A stretch of 64,000 nucleotides of DNA, from contig NZ_CAJZAG010000009.1 in assembly GCF_914271485.1 (NCBI RefSeq), forward strand, positions 124,001 through 188,000, written 5' to 3'. A program made the translations under genes and the position numbers. The stretch's first letter is position 1; each line of letters starts with the position of its first letter. The notes beneath the pieces were generated by a model that saw only the letters and a list, made by a program, of their open reading frames with translations, made no database searches and was not told where the DNA came from. This DNA comes from Cupriavidus pampae. GTDB lineage: Bacteria > Pseudomonadota > Gammaproteobacteria > Burkholderiales > Burkholderiaceae. This document shows positions 34,283 through 43,074 of this stretch, one piece after another.

Positions 34283-36605
34283 GCCGGACCGCCTGTCCCC
34301 GCTCGCGCGCGTGCTGGCCATGATCTGGCTGGTGCTCGTGCTGCTGCTCGCCTGGCATCAGGCGGGCTTCTGGCGTGGCAATCGTATCGACACCGACATC
34401 ATGGCGCTGCTGCCATCGAGCGAACGGACCGCCACGGCCGACCGCGTGCTGCGCCAGCTGGCCGAGGATGTCTCGCGCGAGGTGATGGTGCTGGTCGGTG
34501 CGCCGGACTGGCAGGCGGCAAGTACCGCGGCGGATGGAATACAGGCGGTGACGGCCCGGCATCCCGAGTTGCTGAAGCCCGTGGACAAGATCGGCGCGTT
34601 CGACTTCGATGCGGCACTGGCGTTCTATCGTCCGTGGCGCGGCAGCATGCTGACCGATGCGCAACGCGCGCAACTGACCCACGCCGACCCCGCCGCGCTC
34701 GCGCAACAGGCGCTGGCACGCCTCTATCAAATCTCCTCCGGCTCGGCACTCACCGGCTGGAGCACCGATCCGCTCGGCCTCTGGCAGGACTGGTGGCTCG
34801 CGCGCGCGGACGTGACGCGCGTGCGCGAACGCGATGGCCTGGCGTCGTTCTCCGCCGACGGCATGCAGTGGATCCTGCTGACGTATCACATCGGCAAGCC
34901 GGCCTTCTCGGTCAGCGGCGATACCGACTACAGCGATCTGCTTACCGCGGCCGAGGCCAGCGCGCGTCGCGCCAATGACAAGGTGCGCGTGGTATCGGCA
35001 GGCATTCCGCTCCATGCCGAAGCCGCCGCCGCGCGCGCGAGTGTCGAGATCAATGTGATCGGCCTTGGCTCGCTCGCTGCCGTGTTGCTGCTCGTGTGGC
35101 TGGCGTTTCGTTCGCTGCGCCCGATCGTGCTGGTGGCACTGTCGCTGGCCATCGGCACCGCGGCGGCGATCTCCGTCACCGCAGTCGTCTTCGATCGCGT
35201 GCACCTGATCACGCTCGTGTTCGGCGCCAGTCTGGTGGGCGTGGCCGAGGACTATGGCATCCACTATTTCGTGACCCGGCAGGCGGACAGCACACGCTCG
35301 CCGGCGCATACCATGCGTTTTCTGTTGCCCGGCATGGCGCTGGCATTGTCTACCAGCGTGGTGGCGTATCTGGCGTTGGGCGTGGCACCGTTCCCCGGCC
35401 TGCGGCAGATGGCACTGTTCTCCGCGGTGGGACTCGCCGCCGCCTTCCTCACCGTGGTGCTGTGGTTTCCGTTGCTCGACCGCGGCAGCCTGCGTCCGAC
35501 CCGCATGTCGGCATGGCTGGCACGTGGCCTCGCGCGCTGGCCGCGCGCGCGTCTCGATCGGCCATCGGTGCTGGTCGCGGCGGGGCTGGCCGTGTTTATC
35601 GTCGGTGGCTTGCTGCAGGTGCGCGTGGTCGACGATGTGCGCCAGTTGCAGAACTCACCCGCGCCGCTCGTGGAAGCGCAACGCACGGCCGGTCGTTTGC
35701 TCGGTAGCCCGAGCCCGACGCAGTTCCTGCTGGTGCGCGGCGACACCCCCGATCAGGTCCTCGCGCGCGAGGAAACGGCCAAGGCCGCGTTGAAGGGATT
35801 GATCGCGCAAGGCCGGCTCGATGGCGTGATCGCGCTCTCCGAATGGGTGCCGTCCGCCGCGCGGCAGCGCGCGGATGCGACGCTGACCGCGGGGCTCGAA
35901 GATCAGGTGCGCGAGCGGGTGGCCAAGGCCCTGCATGCGACGCGCGCGCCGGTGCCAGTCGGCAACGCCAGCACCGACCACGTCCTGACGTTGTCGACCT
36001 GGCTGGCGCAGCCGGTGTCCGCGGCACTGCGGCACCTCTGGCTTGGCCGTGAAGGCGGCCAGTCGGGCCCTTATGCCAGTGTCGTGCTACTGCGTGGCCT
36101 CGCCGATCCCGCTGCCGCGCGCGCGGTGCATGCCGCGGTCGCATCGTCCCCGGGCGTCGAATGGGTCGATCGTGTGGAGGATCTCACCGGCCTCCTCCAC
36201 CACTATCGCGTGCTTATGAGCTGGCTGTTGCTCGCGGGCGCGGTCGCTGTGGCCGCGTTGTTGGCGTGGCGCTATGGCGTCGCATCGTGGCGTGCCCTGG
36301 TGCCGACGCTGCTGGCGGGCCTGTGCAGCGTGGCGCTGCTCGGCTGGCTGCATGTGCCGGTGCAACTGTTCCCCGTGCTGGCACTGGCGTTGCTGCTGGG
36401 CGTGGGCGTCGACTATGGCATCTTCCTGCTCGAGCATCCCGGCGATGGGGTGTCGTGGAGTGCGATCGTGCTGGGCGCCGCCAGTACCTTGCTTGCGTTT
36501 GGCCTGCTGGCGTTGTCCTCCACGCCTGCGCTGCACGCGTTCGGCATCACGATGCTGGCTGGTGTCGGCGCGGTGTGGGTGCTGTCACCGTGGTTTCGTC
36601 CATGA
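34275..36605 (+). CDS. apeM: MMPL/RND-superfamily exporter
   Basis: A 776-residue transporter with two MMPL halves: a first helix (15-30), a large periplasmic loop, a six-helix bundle at about 260-420, a second loop, and another bundle at about 640-770. The internal GASLVGVAEDYGIHYF and LLLGVGVDYGIFLLEHP segments hold the Asp-Tyr-Gly signature of the proton path. The start is TTG at 34275, inside the previous gene. It resembles the predicted exporters (COG4258) of aryl polyene clusters and should move the polyene lipid out of the inner membrane. Confidence 0.9.
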   Translation: MSKPDRLSPLARVLAMIWLVLVLLLAWHQAGFWRGNRIDTDIMALLPSSERTATADRVLRQLAEDVSREVMVLVGAPDWQAASTAADGIQAVTARHPELLKPVDKIGAFDFDAALAFYRPWRGSMLTDAQRAQLTHADPAALAQQALARLYQISSGSALTGWSTDPLGLWQDWWLARADVTRVRERDGLASFSADGMQWILLTYHIGKPAFSVSGDTDYSDLLTAAEASARRANDKVRVVSAGIPLHAEAAAARASVEINVIGLGSLAAVLLLVWLAFRSLRPIVLVALSLAIGTAAAISVTAVVFDRVHLITLVFGASLVGVAEDYGIHYFVTRQADSTRSPAHTMRFLLPGMALALSTSVVAYLALGVAPFPGLRQMALFSAVGLAAAFLTVVLWFPLLDRGSLRPTRMSAWLARGLARWPRARLDRPSVLVAAGLAVFIVGGLLQVRVVDDVRQLQNSPAPLVEAQRTAGRLLGSPSPTQFLLVRGDTPDQVLAREETAKAALKGLIAQGRLDGVIALSEWVPSAARQRADATLTAGLEDQVRERVAKALHATRAPVPVGNASTDHVLTLSTWLAQPVSAALRHLWLGREGGQSGPYASVVLLRGLADPAAARAVHAAVASSPGVEWVDRVEDLTGLLHHYRVLMSWLLLAGAVAVAALLAWRYGVASWRALVPTLLAGLCSVALLGWLHVPVQLFPVLALALLLGVGVDYGIFLLEHPGDGVSWSAIVLGAASTLLAFGLLALSSTPALHAFGITMLAGVGAVWVLSPWFRP

Positions 36606-37192
36606 TGCGCCGCACGCTTTCCGCTCTCGTCATCGCCACAGTCCTCATCGCGGGATGTGCTGCCCCCGCAAAGCGGTCAGAGATGCCCACCACCGCGCAC
36701 GATACGGTGCTTCTGCGCCTGCCGCCCGCGTCGCTACAGCGAACGCTATCGCTACAGCAATCGATTGAAGTCGACTATGGTGTGGGTGGACGCCGCGAGC
36801 ATCGCGAACTGCAGGTGCTGCTGGAGGCCGATGCCGCGCATACGCGCCTTGCCGCCATCGGCGGTGGGCAGGTGCTGGCCCGTCTGGACTGGGACGGCAA
36901 CGATCTGAAGATCACGCGTGCGCCGTGGGCGCCCGATGTGGTGCAACCCGAGCGCATCCTCAGCGATCTGCAGTTGTCGCTGTGGCCGGCCGAGGCGATT
37001 CGCCAGGCCTTGCCGCAGGGCTGGCGTCTTGACGATGCGCCCACCAAAAGGCGCCTGCGTCAGGGCGACGAGGTTGTCATGGAAATCCGTTATCCCGACC
37101 CTGCTACCACTTTGATCGAGCAACGCCGCGACGGTTATCGCCTGACCATTCGTACGTTGCCCGCTGCCACTACCGGAGCTGGCGACCAATGA
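36602..37192 (+). CDS. apeN: DUF3261 lipoprotein
   Basis: A 196-residue lipoprotein with signal and lipobox LIAGC (Cys19) and a body matching DUF3261 (IEVDYGVGGRREHRELQVLL; LWPAEAIRQALPQGWRL). These proteins are found in aryl polyene clusters next to the exporter and probably help outer-membrane insertion. It overlaps the exporter (ATGA) and the ketosynthase (4 bases). Confidence 0.85.
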   Translation: MMRRTLSALVIATVLIAGCAAPAKRSEMPTTAHDTVLLRLPPASLQRTLSLQQSIEVDYGVGGRREHRELQVLLEADAAHTRLAAIGGGQVLARLDWDGNDLKITRAPWAPDVVQPERILSDLQLSLWPAEAIRQALPQGWRLDDAPTKRRLRQGDEVVMEIRYPDPATTLIEQRRDGYRLTIRTLPAATTGAGDQ

Positions 37193-38379
37193 CCGCATTC
37201 CTCAATACCGTTGGCATGACGTGCGCGCTGGGACGCGGGCACGACGCCGTGCGCGCCGCACTGTGGGAAGCCGGTGCCCCCAACGCCGGCGAGGTCACGG
37301 ACCACTACAGCCCCGGGCGCGACCTTCTGCTCGGCACGGTGCGTGACCTGCCCGAAGACCCCGCGCTCTCGGCAACGCTTCCCGCGCCGCATCGGAGTCG
37401 CAATAACCTCGTGCTGCTGGACGCCCTCGCGCAGATTCGCGCCGACGTGGACGCCGCGATCGCCCGTGTGGGTCCCGCGCGCGTGGCGGTGATCATCGGC
37501 ACCAGTACCTCCGGTATCCACGAGGGCGAACTCGCGATCCGGCATCTGTCGCGCGATGGCGCCCTGCCTCCTTCCTATCACTACGGCCAGCAGGAGCTCG
37601 GATCACCGGCACTGTTGCTCGCGCAGGTGCTTGGCACGCGCGGCCCGGCTTATGCCATCTCTACCGCCTGCTCGTCGGGTGCGAAGGCGATGGCAGCGGG
37701 TGCCCGGCTTCTGCGCCATGGCCTGGCCGATGTGGTGCTGGCCGGCGGCGTCGATACGTTGTGCGCATTCACCGTGGCGGGCTTCTCGTCGCTCGCGTCA
37801 GTCAGCGTCGCGCGCTGCAATCCGCTCTCGGCGAATCGCAATGGCATCAATCTCGGAGAAGGTGCGGCGCTGTTTCTGATGTCGCGCGAAGAAGGCCCGG
37901 TGCGCCTTGCCGGCTGGGGGGAATCGACGGATGCCCACCATATGTCCGCGCCCGATCCACGCGGCGAAGGGGCGCGGCTTGCGATGCAGCAGGCCATCGC
38001 CACCGCGGGCATCGATGCGCGTGCGCTCGATTACGTGAATCTGCACGGCACCGCCACGCCCGCCAACGACGTTATGGAAGCGCACGCGGTGGCGGACCTG
38101 CTCGGCACCGACGTGCCGGTGAGCTCGACCAAACCGCTGACCGGCCACACGCTGGCCGCGGCAGGCGCGATCGAGGCGGCATTGATGTGGCTGACGCTCG
38201 CGGACAATCCACAAGGACAATTGCCACCGCACTGGTGGGATGGCGTGGCCGATCCCGCGCTGCCCTCGTTGCATATCGCGGGCCCCGGCAGCGCGCTCGG
38301 CCGCGCGCCGAAACTGGTGCTGAGCAACTCGTTCGCATTCGGCGGCAGCAACTGCGCGCTGGTGTTGGGGGCCGCATGA
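37189..38379 (+). CDS. apeO: Beta-ketoacyl-ACP synthase (elongating ketosynthase)
   Basis: A 396-residue ketosynthase with the full Cys161 (STACSSGAK), His286 (LHGTATP) and His320 (LTGHTLAA) triad. It should pair with the chain length factor-like protein at 27018 and elongate the aryl polyene chain by malonyl units, using the ketoreductase and dehydratases encoded nearby. The protein is close to FabF in layout but shorter at the N-terminus. ATGA-type overlaps on both sides show coupled translation. Confidence 0.9.
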   Translation: MTAFLNTVGMTCALGRGHDAVRAALWEAGAPNAGEVTDHYSPGRDLLLGTVRDLPEDPALSATLPAPHRSRNNLVLLDALAQIRADVDAAIARVGPARVAVIIGTSTSGIHEGELAIRHLSRDGALPPSYHYGQQELGSPALLLAQVLGTRGPAYAISTACSSGAKAMAAGARLLRHGLADVVLAGGVDTLCAFTVAGFSSLASVSVARCNPLSANRNGINLGEGAALFLMSREEGPVRLAGWGESTDAHHMSAPDPRGEGARLAMQQAIATAGIDARALDYVNLHGTATPANDVMEAHAVADLLGTDVPVSSTKPLTGHTLAAAGAIEAALMWLTLADNPQGQLPPHWWDGVADPALPSLHIAGPGSALGRAPKLVLSNSFAFGGSNCALVLGAA

Positions 38380-38843
38380 CCATGACCTTCGATACGCTGC
38401 CGCCGGTGGCGGAAGTCGTACCGCATGGCGGCGCCATGCTGCTGCTGGACGCGTTGGTGCACGCCGATGACGACCATTGCGTCGCCCGCGCGACCGTGCG
38501 CGCCACCCAGCTGTTTGTCGACGCGGCGGGCATGCCGGCCTGGGTTGGCATCGAGTACATGGCGCAGACCATCGCGGCATGGGCGGGCGTGCGCAACCGC
38601 CGTGACGGTCAGCCACCCGCGGTTGGCTTCCTGCTCGGCTCGCGGCGCTATGAATGCGACCTGTCGCATTTCCCGCTCGACGCGGCTTTGATAATCAGTG
38701 TGCGCCCCGAGATGATCGGCGACAACGGGCTCGGCCAGTTCGCCTGCCGCATCGAACTGGACGGCCGCGAAGTGGCGCGCGCCAACGTTTCCGTTTTTCA
38801 GCCTGCGGATGCGCAGGTCTATCTGCAAGGACAAGAGGTATGA
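38376..38843 (+). CDS. apeP: 3-hydroxyacyl-ACP dehydratase (hotdog)
   Basis: A 155-residue hotdog protein with the VPHGGAMLLLDALVHAD start and GIEYMAQTIAAWAG helix of the FabZ-like ApeP group. The His in PHGG and Glu in IEYMAQ are the likely catalytic pair. In characterised systems the two dehydratases of the cluster work together; here the other one is the C-terminal domain of the ligase at 29719. 4-base overlaps with both neighbours. Confidence 0.9.
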   Translation: MTMTFDTLPPVAEVVPHGGAMLLLDALVHADDDHCVARATVRATQLFVDAAGMPAWVGIEYMAQTIAAWAGVRNRRDGQPPAVGFLLGSRRYECDLSHFPLDAALIISVRPEMIGDNGLGQFACRIELDGREVARANVSVFQPADAQVYLQGQEV

Positions 38844-39571
38844 GCAATCCCACGGTTCTGGTCACGGGATCGTCGCGCGGTATCGGCCGCGCCATCGCCT
38901 TGCGCCTGGCGCGCGAAGGCTACGACATGGCGATTCATTGCCGCTCGCGCCGCGACGAAGCCGAGTCGGTGGCCGATGCGGCGCGTGCCTGCGGCCGCCG
39001 CGCGCGCGTGTTGTGCTTCGATGTGTCCAAACGCGAGGAAGCGGCCCGCGCGCTGGCAGCCGATATCGAGGCGCATGGCGCCTACTACGGCGTGGTGTGC
39101 AATGCCGGCATCGCGCGCGATGCCGCATTCCCCGCGATGACCGGCGAGGAATGGGACGAGGTGGTCCACACCAACCTCGATGCATTCTATAACGTGCTCA
39201 ATCCCGTGGTCATGCCGATGGTCCAGCGTCGCCAACCGGGCCGCATCGTCACGCTGTCATCGGTGTCCGGGCTCGTCGGCAATCGTGGCCAGACCAATTA
39301 CAGCGCGGCCAAGGCCGGCATCATCGGTGCCACCAAGGCGCTGGCCATCGAACTGGCCAAGCGCGACATCACCGTGAACTGCGTCGCACCGGGACTGATC
39401 GACACCGACATGGTCGAGGCCCACGTGCGCGAGGAAGCGTTGCGGATGATTCCCGCGCGGCGTCTGGGCACGCCCGACGAAGTCGCCGCCACCGTGGCGT
39501 TTCTGCTGTCGCGCGACGCGGGCTACATCACGCGTCAGGTGATCTCGGTCAACGGGGGGATGTTCGGATGA
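38840..39571 (+). CDS. apeQ: 3-oxoacyl-ACP reductase (FabG-like)
   Basis: A 243-residue SDR with TGSSRGIG at 10-17, the CNAGIARD motif, catalytic Ser (LSSVSG), and YSAAK, ending with the FabG-type VNGGMFG. It reduces each beta-keto intermediate so that the dehydratases can form the conjugated double bonds. It overlaps its neighbours by 4 bases on each side. Confidence 0.92.
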   Translation: MSNPTVLVTGSSRGIGRAIALRLAREGYDMAIHCRSRRDEAESVADAARACGRRARVLCFDVSKREEAARALAADIEAHGAYYGVVCNAGIARDAAFPAMTGEEWDEVVHTNLDAFYNVLNPVVMPMVQRRQPGRIVTLSSVSGLVGNRGQTNYSAAKAGIIGATKALAIELAKRDITVNCVAPGLIDTDMVEAHVREEALRMIPARRLGTPDEVAATVAFLLSRDAGYITRQVISVNGGMFG

Positions 39572-40809
39572 AGCGCGTCGTCGTAACAGGTGCCGGCGCC
39601 ATCTCCGCGCTGGGCAATGACTGGGCTACGGTACGCGCGTCGCTGGCGGCGGGCCGCAATACCGTCGTGCATATGGCCGAGTGGGATGACATCAAAGGCT
39701 TGAACACCCGCCTTGGCGCACCGGTGCCACCGCTGGTGCTGCCGCCGCACTTCACGCGCAAGGTCATGCGCGGCATGGGCAAGGTGGCGCTGATGTCCGT
39801 GCTGGCCAGCGAGGTGGCGTTGCAGGATGCCGGGCTTACCGGCGATCCGCTGGTATCGGGTGGCAAGCTTGGCATCGCATACGGATCCTCGGCGGGCTCG
39901 CCCGAGGCCGTGGCGGATTTCGGTCGCATGCGTAGCGAGCGCACCACCGAGGACATCAGCGCGACCACGTATATCCGCATGATGCCGCACACCACGGCGG
40001 TCAATATCGGTGTGTTCTTCGGCATTACGGGCCGCATCGTGACGACGTCGAGCGCCTGCACTTCCGGCAGTCAGGGCATTGGTTATGCGTACGAAGCCAT
40101 TCGCAGTGGCCGCCAGGTGGCGATGCTCGCGGGTGGCGCCGAAGAACTCGATGCTACCGAGGCGGCCGTGTTCGATACGCTGTTCGCGACCAGCACCCGC
40201 AACGATGCCCCGCAGACCACGCCGCGCCCGTTCGACAGCGAGCGTGATGGCCTCGTGCTTGGCGAGGGCGCGGGTACGCTGATACTGGAAGAACTCGAGC
40301 ATGCGCGTGCGCGTGGCGCGCGCATCCTCGCGGAGATTGTCGGCTTTGGCACCAACAGCGATGGCGCTCACGTGACGCAGCCCAAGGCCGAGACCATGGC
40401 CGTGGCCATGCGGCTGGCGCTCGAGGATGCCGCGCTCGCACCCGAGCAGATTGGCTATATCAATGCGCACGGCACCGCCACCGATCACGGCGATATCGCC
40501 GAGTCCCATGCCACGCATGCGGTGTTCGGCGATAGCGTGCCGATCAGCTCGCTCAAGAGCTATATCGGCCATACGCTCGGCGCTTGCGGTGCGCTCGAGG
40601 CGTGGATGACCATCGAGATGATGCGCGATCGATGGTTCGCGCCCAACCTCAACCTGAGCACGCCGGACCCGCGTTGCGCGGCGCTCGACTACATCGTGGA
40701 TGCGCCACGAGAGCTGGACGTGGACTACATGATGAGCAACAACTTCGCGTTCGGCGGCATCAACACCTCGCTGATCTTCCGGCGCTGGCACGACGGTGAG
40801 CCTGCATGA
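39568..40809 (+). CDS. apeR: Beta-ketoacyl-ACP synthase II-like (second ketosynthase)
   Basis: A 413-residue FabF-like ketosynthase with Cys164 (SSACTSGSQ), His301 (NAHGTAT) and His335 (YIGHTLGA). It is one of two ketosynthases with an intact triad here; in described clusters this second enzyme is suggested to start or supplement elongation. It overlaps the reductase and the phosphopantetheinyl transferase genes by 4 bases each. Confidence 0.9.
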   Translation: MKRVVVTGAGAISALGNDWATVRASLAAGRNTVVHMAEWDDIKGLNTRLGAPVPPLVLPPHFTRKVMRGMGKVALMSVLASEVALQDAGLTGDPLVSGGKLGIAYGSSAGSPEAVADFGRMRSERTTEDISATTYIRMMPHTTAVNIGVFFGITGRIVTTSSACTSGSQGIGYAYEAIRSGRQVAMLAGGAEELDATEAAVFDTLFATSTRNDAPQTTPRPFDSERDGLVLGEGAGTLILEELEHARARGARILAEIVGFGTNSDGAHVTQPKAETMAVAMRLALEDAALAPEQIGYINAHGTATDHGDIAESHATHAVFGDSVPISSLKSYIGHTLGACGALEAWMTIEMMRDRWFAPNLNLSTPDPRCAALDYIVDAPRELDVDYMMSNNFAFGGINTSLIFRRWHDGEPA

Positions 40810-41498
40810 ACACTGCCGGCGCGCGCGCGTGGATACGCCATGGTTGGGTGACGGAGGTCGCCGCGCTGGCGGCGCCCTGCGCCACGTGGATGTCCGATAG
40901 CGAGCGCGCACGGCTGGACGCGCTGCCGCTGCCCGCGCGCCGCGCGCAGTTCGTCGCCGGACGCTGGCTGGCGCGCGCGCTATTGGCAGAGGCCATGGGC
41001 GGGCAGTGGCATGACTGGAGCCTGAGCGCGGAAGCGGATGCGCCGCCGGTGGTGTCGGGTCCGGTACCGGCCGCGCTGTCGATCTCGCACAGCACCGATC
41101 GGGTGGCCTGTGCGGTGGGCACGGTGGCGTTGGGTCTCGATATCGAAGCCTGCCGGCCGCGCAAGGGACTCGATGCGTTGATCGCCGCCGTCACGACGGA
41201 TGACGAGCGTCGTACCCTCGCCTCGCATCTCGATACGGACGCGCTGACGTGCTTTACGCATGCGTGGACGCTCAAGGAAGCCAGTATCAAGCGCGATGGT
41301 GGTGGCCTGTTCCAGACCATGCTGGGCGGCAGCGTGCGGATTGAAGCAGCAACGTCGATGCACGACGCCAACGCCTGCACGTGGCAGCTCGACGATCATG
41401 TGCTCGCCCTTTGCATCGACGCGCCCGATGCGCTCTCTCTCAATGGGTTACCGCTGCCACGCTACTGGAAGCTGGTGCCTGCAACGCTTTCCTGCTGA
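40806..41498 (+). CDS. Sfp-type 4'-phosphopantetheinyl transferase
   Basis: A 230-residue transferase with the metal-binding GLDIE (Asp112, Glu114) and the WTLKEA motif (Trp154, Lys157, Glu158). It is a compact Sfp/AcpT-like enzyme. It should attach the CoA arm to the two carriers at 28568 and 28915. Presence inside the operon makes the pathway independent of the fatty-acid AcpS. Confidence 0.9.
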   Translation: MNTAGARAWIRHGWVTEVAALAAPCATWMSDSERARLDALPLPARRAQFVAGRWLARALLAEAMGGQWHDWSLSAEADAPPVVSGPVPAALSISHSTDRVACAVGTVALGLDIEACRPRKGLDALIAAVTTDDERRTLASHLDTDALTCFTHAWTLKEASIKRDGGGLFQTMLGGSVRIEAATSMHDANACTWQLDDHVLALCIDAPDALSLNGLPLPRYWKLVPATLSC

Positions 41499-41501
41499 CG
41501 T

Positions 41502-43061
41502 ATGTCTGATATTCATCGCCCTGCCCCCCACCCGGCCCCCGCCACGCCACTCATGCCGGTCATTTTCGACGGCACGCCGCTGACGATAGAAGCCGTGGTC
41601 GCGCTGGCGCGACGCGATGCAACCGCGGTGCTGTCCGACGCGCCCGCGTTTCAGGCGCGCATCACGCGCGGCATGGCCTTCCTCGATCAGTTGCTCGAGG
41701 AGGACGGACGCATCTATGGTGTGACCACCGGCTATGGCGACTCATGCGAGATCACGGTGCCGGTGGAGCGCGCATGGGAATTGCCGGTCCATCTGTATAC
41801 GTTCCACGGCGTGGGACTCGGGCGGTTGCTCGATGCCGATGAAACGCGCGCGGTGCTGGCCGCGCGGCTGGCGTCGCTCTGTCAGGGCTACTCCGCCGTC
41901 AGCCCGGCCCTGCTCGCGCAGCTGACCGCTTTCCTCGAGCACGATGTGCTGCCTTGCATTCCGGCCGAAGGGTCGGTCGGCGCCAGCGGCGATCTGACGC
42001 CGTTGTCCTATGTGGCCGCCGCGCTGTGTGGCGAGCGCGATGTGGTCTATGGCGGGCGACGTCAGCCAGCCGCCGAGGCGCTCGCCGCAATCGGACGCGC
42101 GCCGCTACGGCTGCGCCCGAAAGAAGCACTGGCCATCATGAACGGCACCGCCGTGATGACCGGACTCGCATGCCTGGCCTGGACGCGCGCGGCCAATCTT
42201 GCGCGCCTGGCGGCAACGCTGACGGCGGGTGCTGTAGCGGCGGTCGATGGCAACCCGTATCACTATGACGAAGCGCTGTTCCGCGCCAAGCCGCATCCGG
42301 GGCAACTGCGCGCCGCCGAGCGGATTCGTCAGCTGCTCGGCGATTCGCGCGCACCGCGACATGCGAGCCGCCTGCAGGATCGCTACTCGCTGCGCTGCGC
42401 GCCGCATGTGATTGGCGTACTGGAAGACGCGCTCGACTGGTCGCGCGGCTGGATCGAAACCGAACTCAACAGTGCCAACGACAACCCACTGGTCGATCCG
42501 GACGAGAGCCGCCTGCTGCATGGCGGGCATTTCTACGGCGGCCATATCGCGCTGGCCATGGATGCATTGAAGACCGCGGTGGCAAGCGTGGCGGACCTGC
42601 TGGACCGTCAGCTCGCGACGCTGGTCGATACGCGCTACAACAACGGGCTGCCGGCCAATCTGTCAGGTGCGACGGGTAGCGAAGCGCCATTGAATCATGG
42701 CCTGAAGGCGTTGCAGATCGGCGCCTCGGCATGGACCGCCGAAGCGCTGAAGCAAACCATGCCGGCTACCGCGTTCTCGCGCTCGACGGAATGCCACAAC
42801 CAGGACAAGGTGAGCATGGGGACGATCGCCAGCCGCGATTGCCTGCGTGTGCTGGAACTGTCGGAACAGGTGGCGGTGGCGATGCTGGTGGCGGTGCGTC
42901 AGGGCATTGCCTTGCGCCAGCGCACGGGTCACGTCGTGCCCCAGCCGTTGCAACCGTTCTTCGCCCGGCTCGAGGACGCCATGCCGCTGCTGACGCGCGA
43001 TCGCGCGCTCGAGCCCGAACTGCGCACGCTGCTGGCGCAGGTGCGTGAGGGTCAGTGGTAG
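41502..43061 (+). CDS. Aromatic amino acid / histidine ammonia-lyase family enzyme (MIO enzyme)
   Basis: A 519-residue lyase with the Ala161-Ser162-Gly163 triad (SVGASGDLTPLSY) that forms the MIO cofactor, the catalytic Tyr72 (IYGVTTGYGD) and NSANDNPL later. The usual substrate-selecting pair lies within VHLYTFHGVGLG (residues 96-107), which differs from both standard His and Tyr lyases, so histidine is not assumed. In an aryl polyene operon it most likely makes an arylacrylate (such as coumarate or cinnamate) as starter unit. It starts 3 bases after the transferase. It is the last gene; the next gene is convergent 13 bases away with no terminator between. Confidence 0.85.
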   Translation: MSDIHRPAPHPAPATPLMPVIFDGTPLTIEAVVALARRDATAVLSDAPAFQARITRGMAFLDQLLEEDGRIYGVTTGYGDSCEITVPVERAWELPVHLYTFHGVGLGRLLDADETRAVLAARLASLCQGYSAVSPALLAQLTAFLEHDVLPCIPAEGSVGASGDLTPLSYVAAALCGERDVVYGGRRQPAAEALAAIGRAPLRLRPKEALAIMNGTAVMTGLACLAWTRAANLARLAATLTAGAVAAVDGNPYHYDEALFRAKPHPGQLRAAERIRQLLGDSRAPRHASRLQDRYSLRCAPHVIGVLEDALDWSRGWIETELNSANDNPLVDPDESRLLHGGHFYGGHIALAMDALKTAVASVADLLDRQLATLVDTRYNNGLPANLSGATGSEAPLNHGLKALQIGASAWTAEALKQTMPATAFSRSTECHNQDKVSMGTIASRDCLRVLELSEQVAVAMLVAVRQGIALRQRTGHVVPQPLQPFFARLEDAMPLLTRDRALEPELRTLLAQVREGQW

Positions 43062-43074
43062 CGATCAGGGCACG

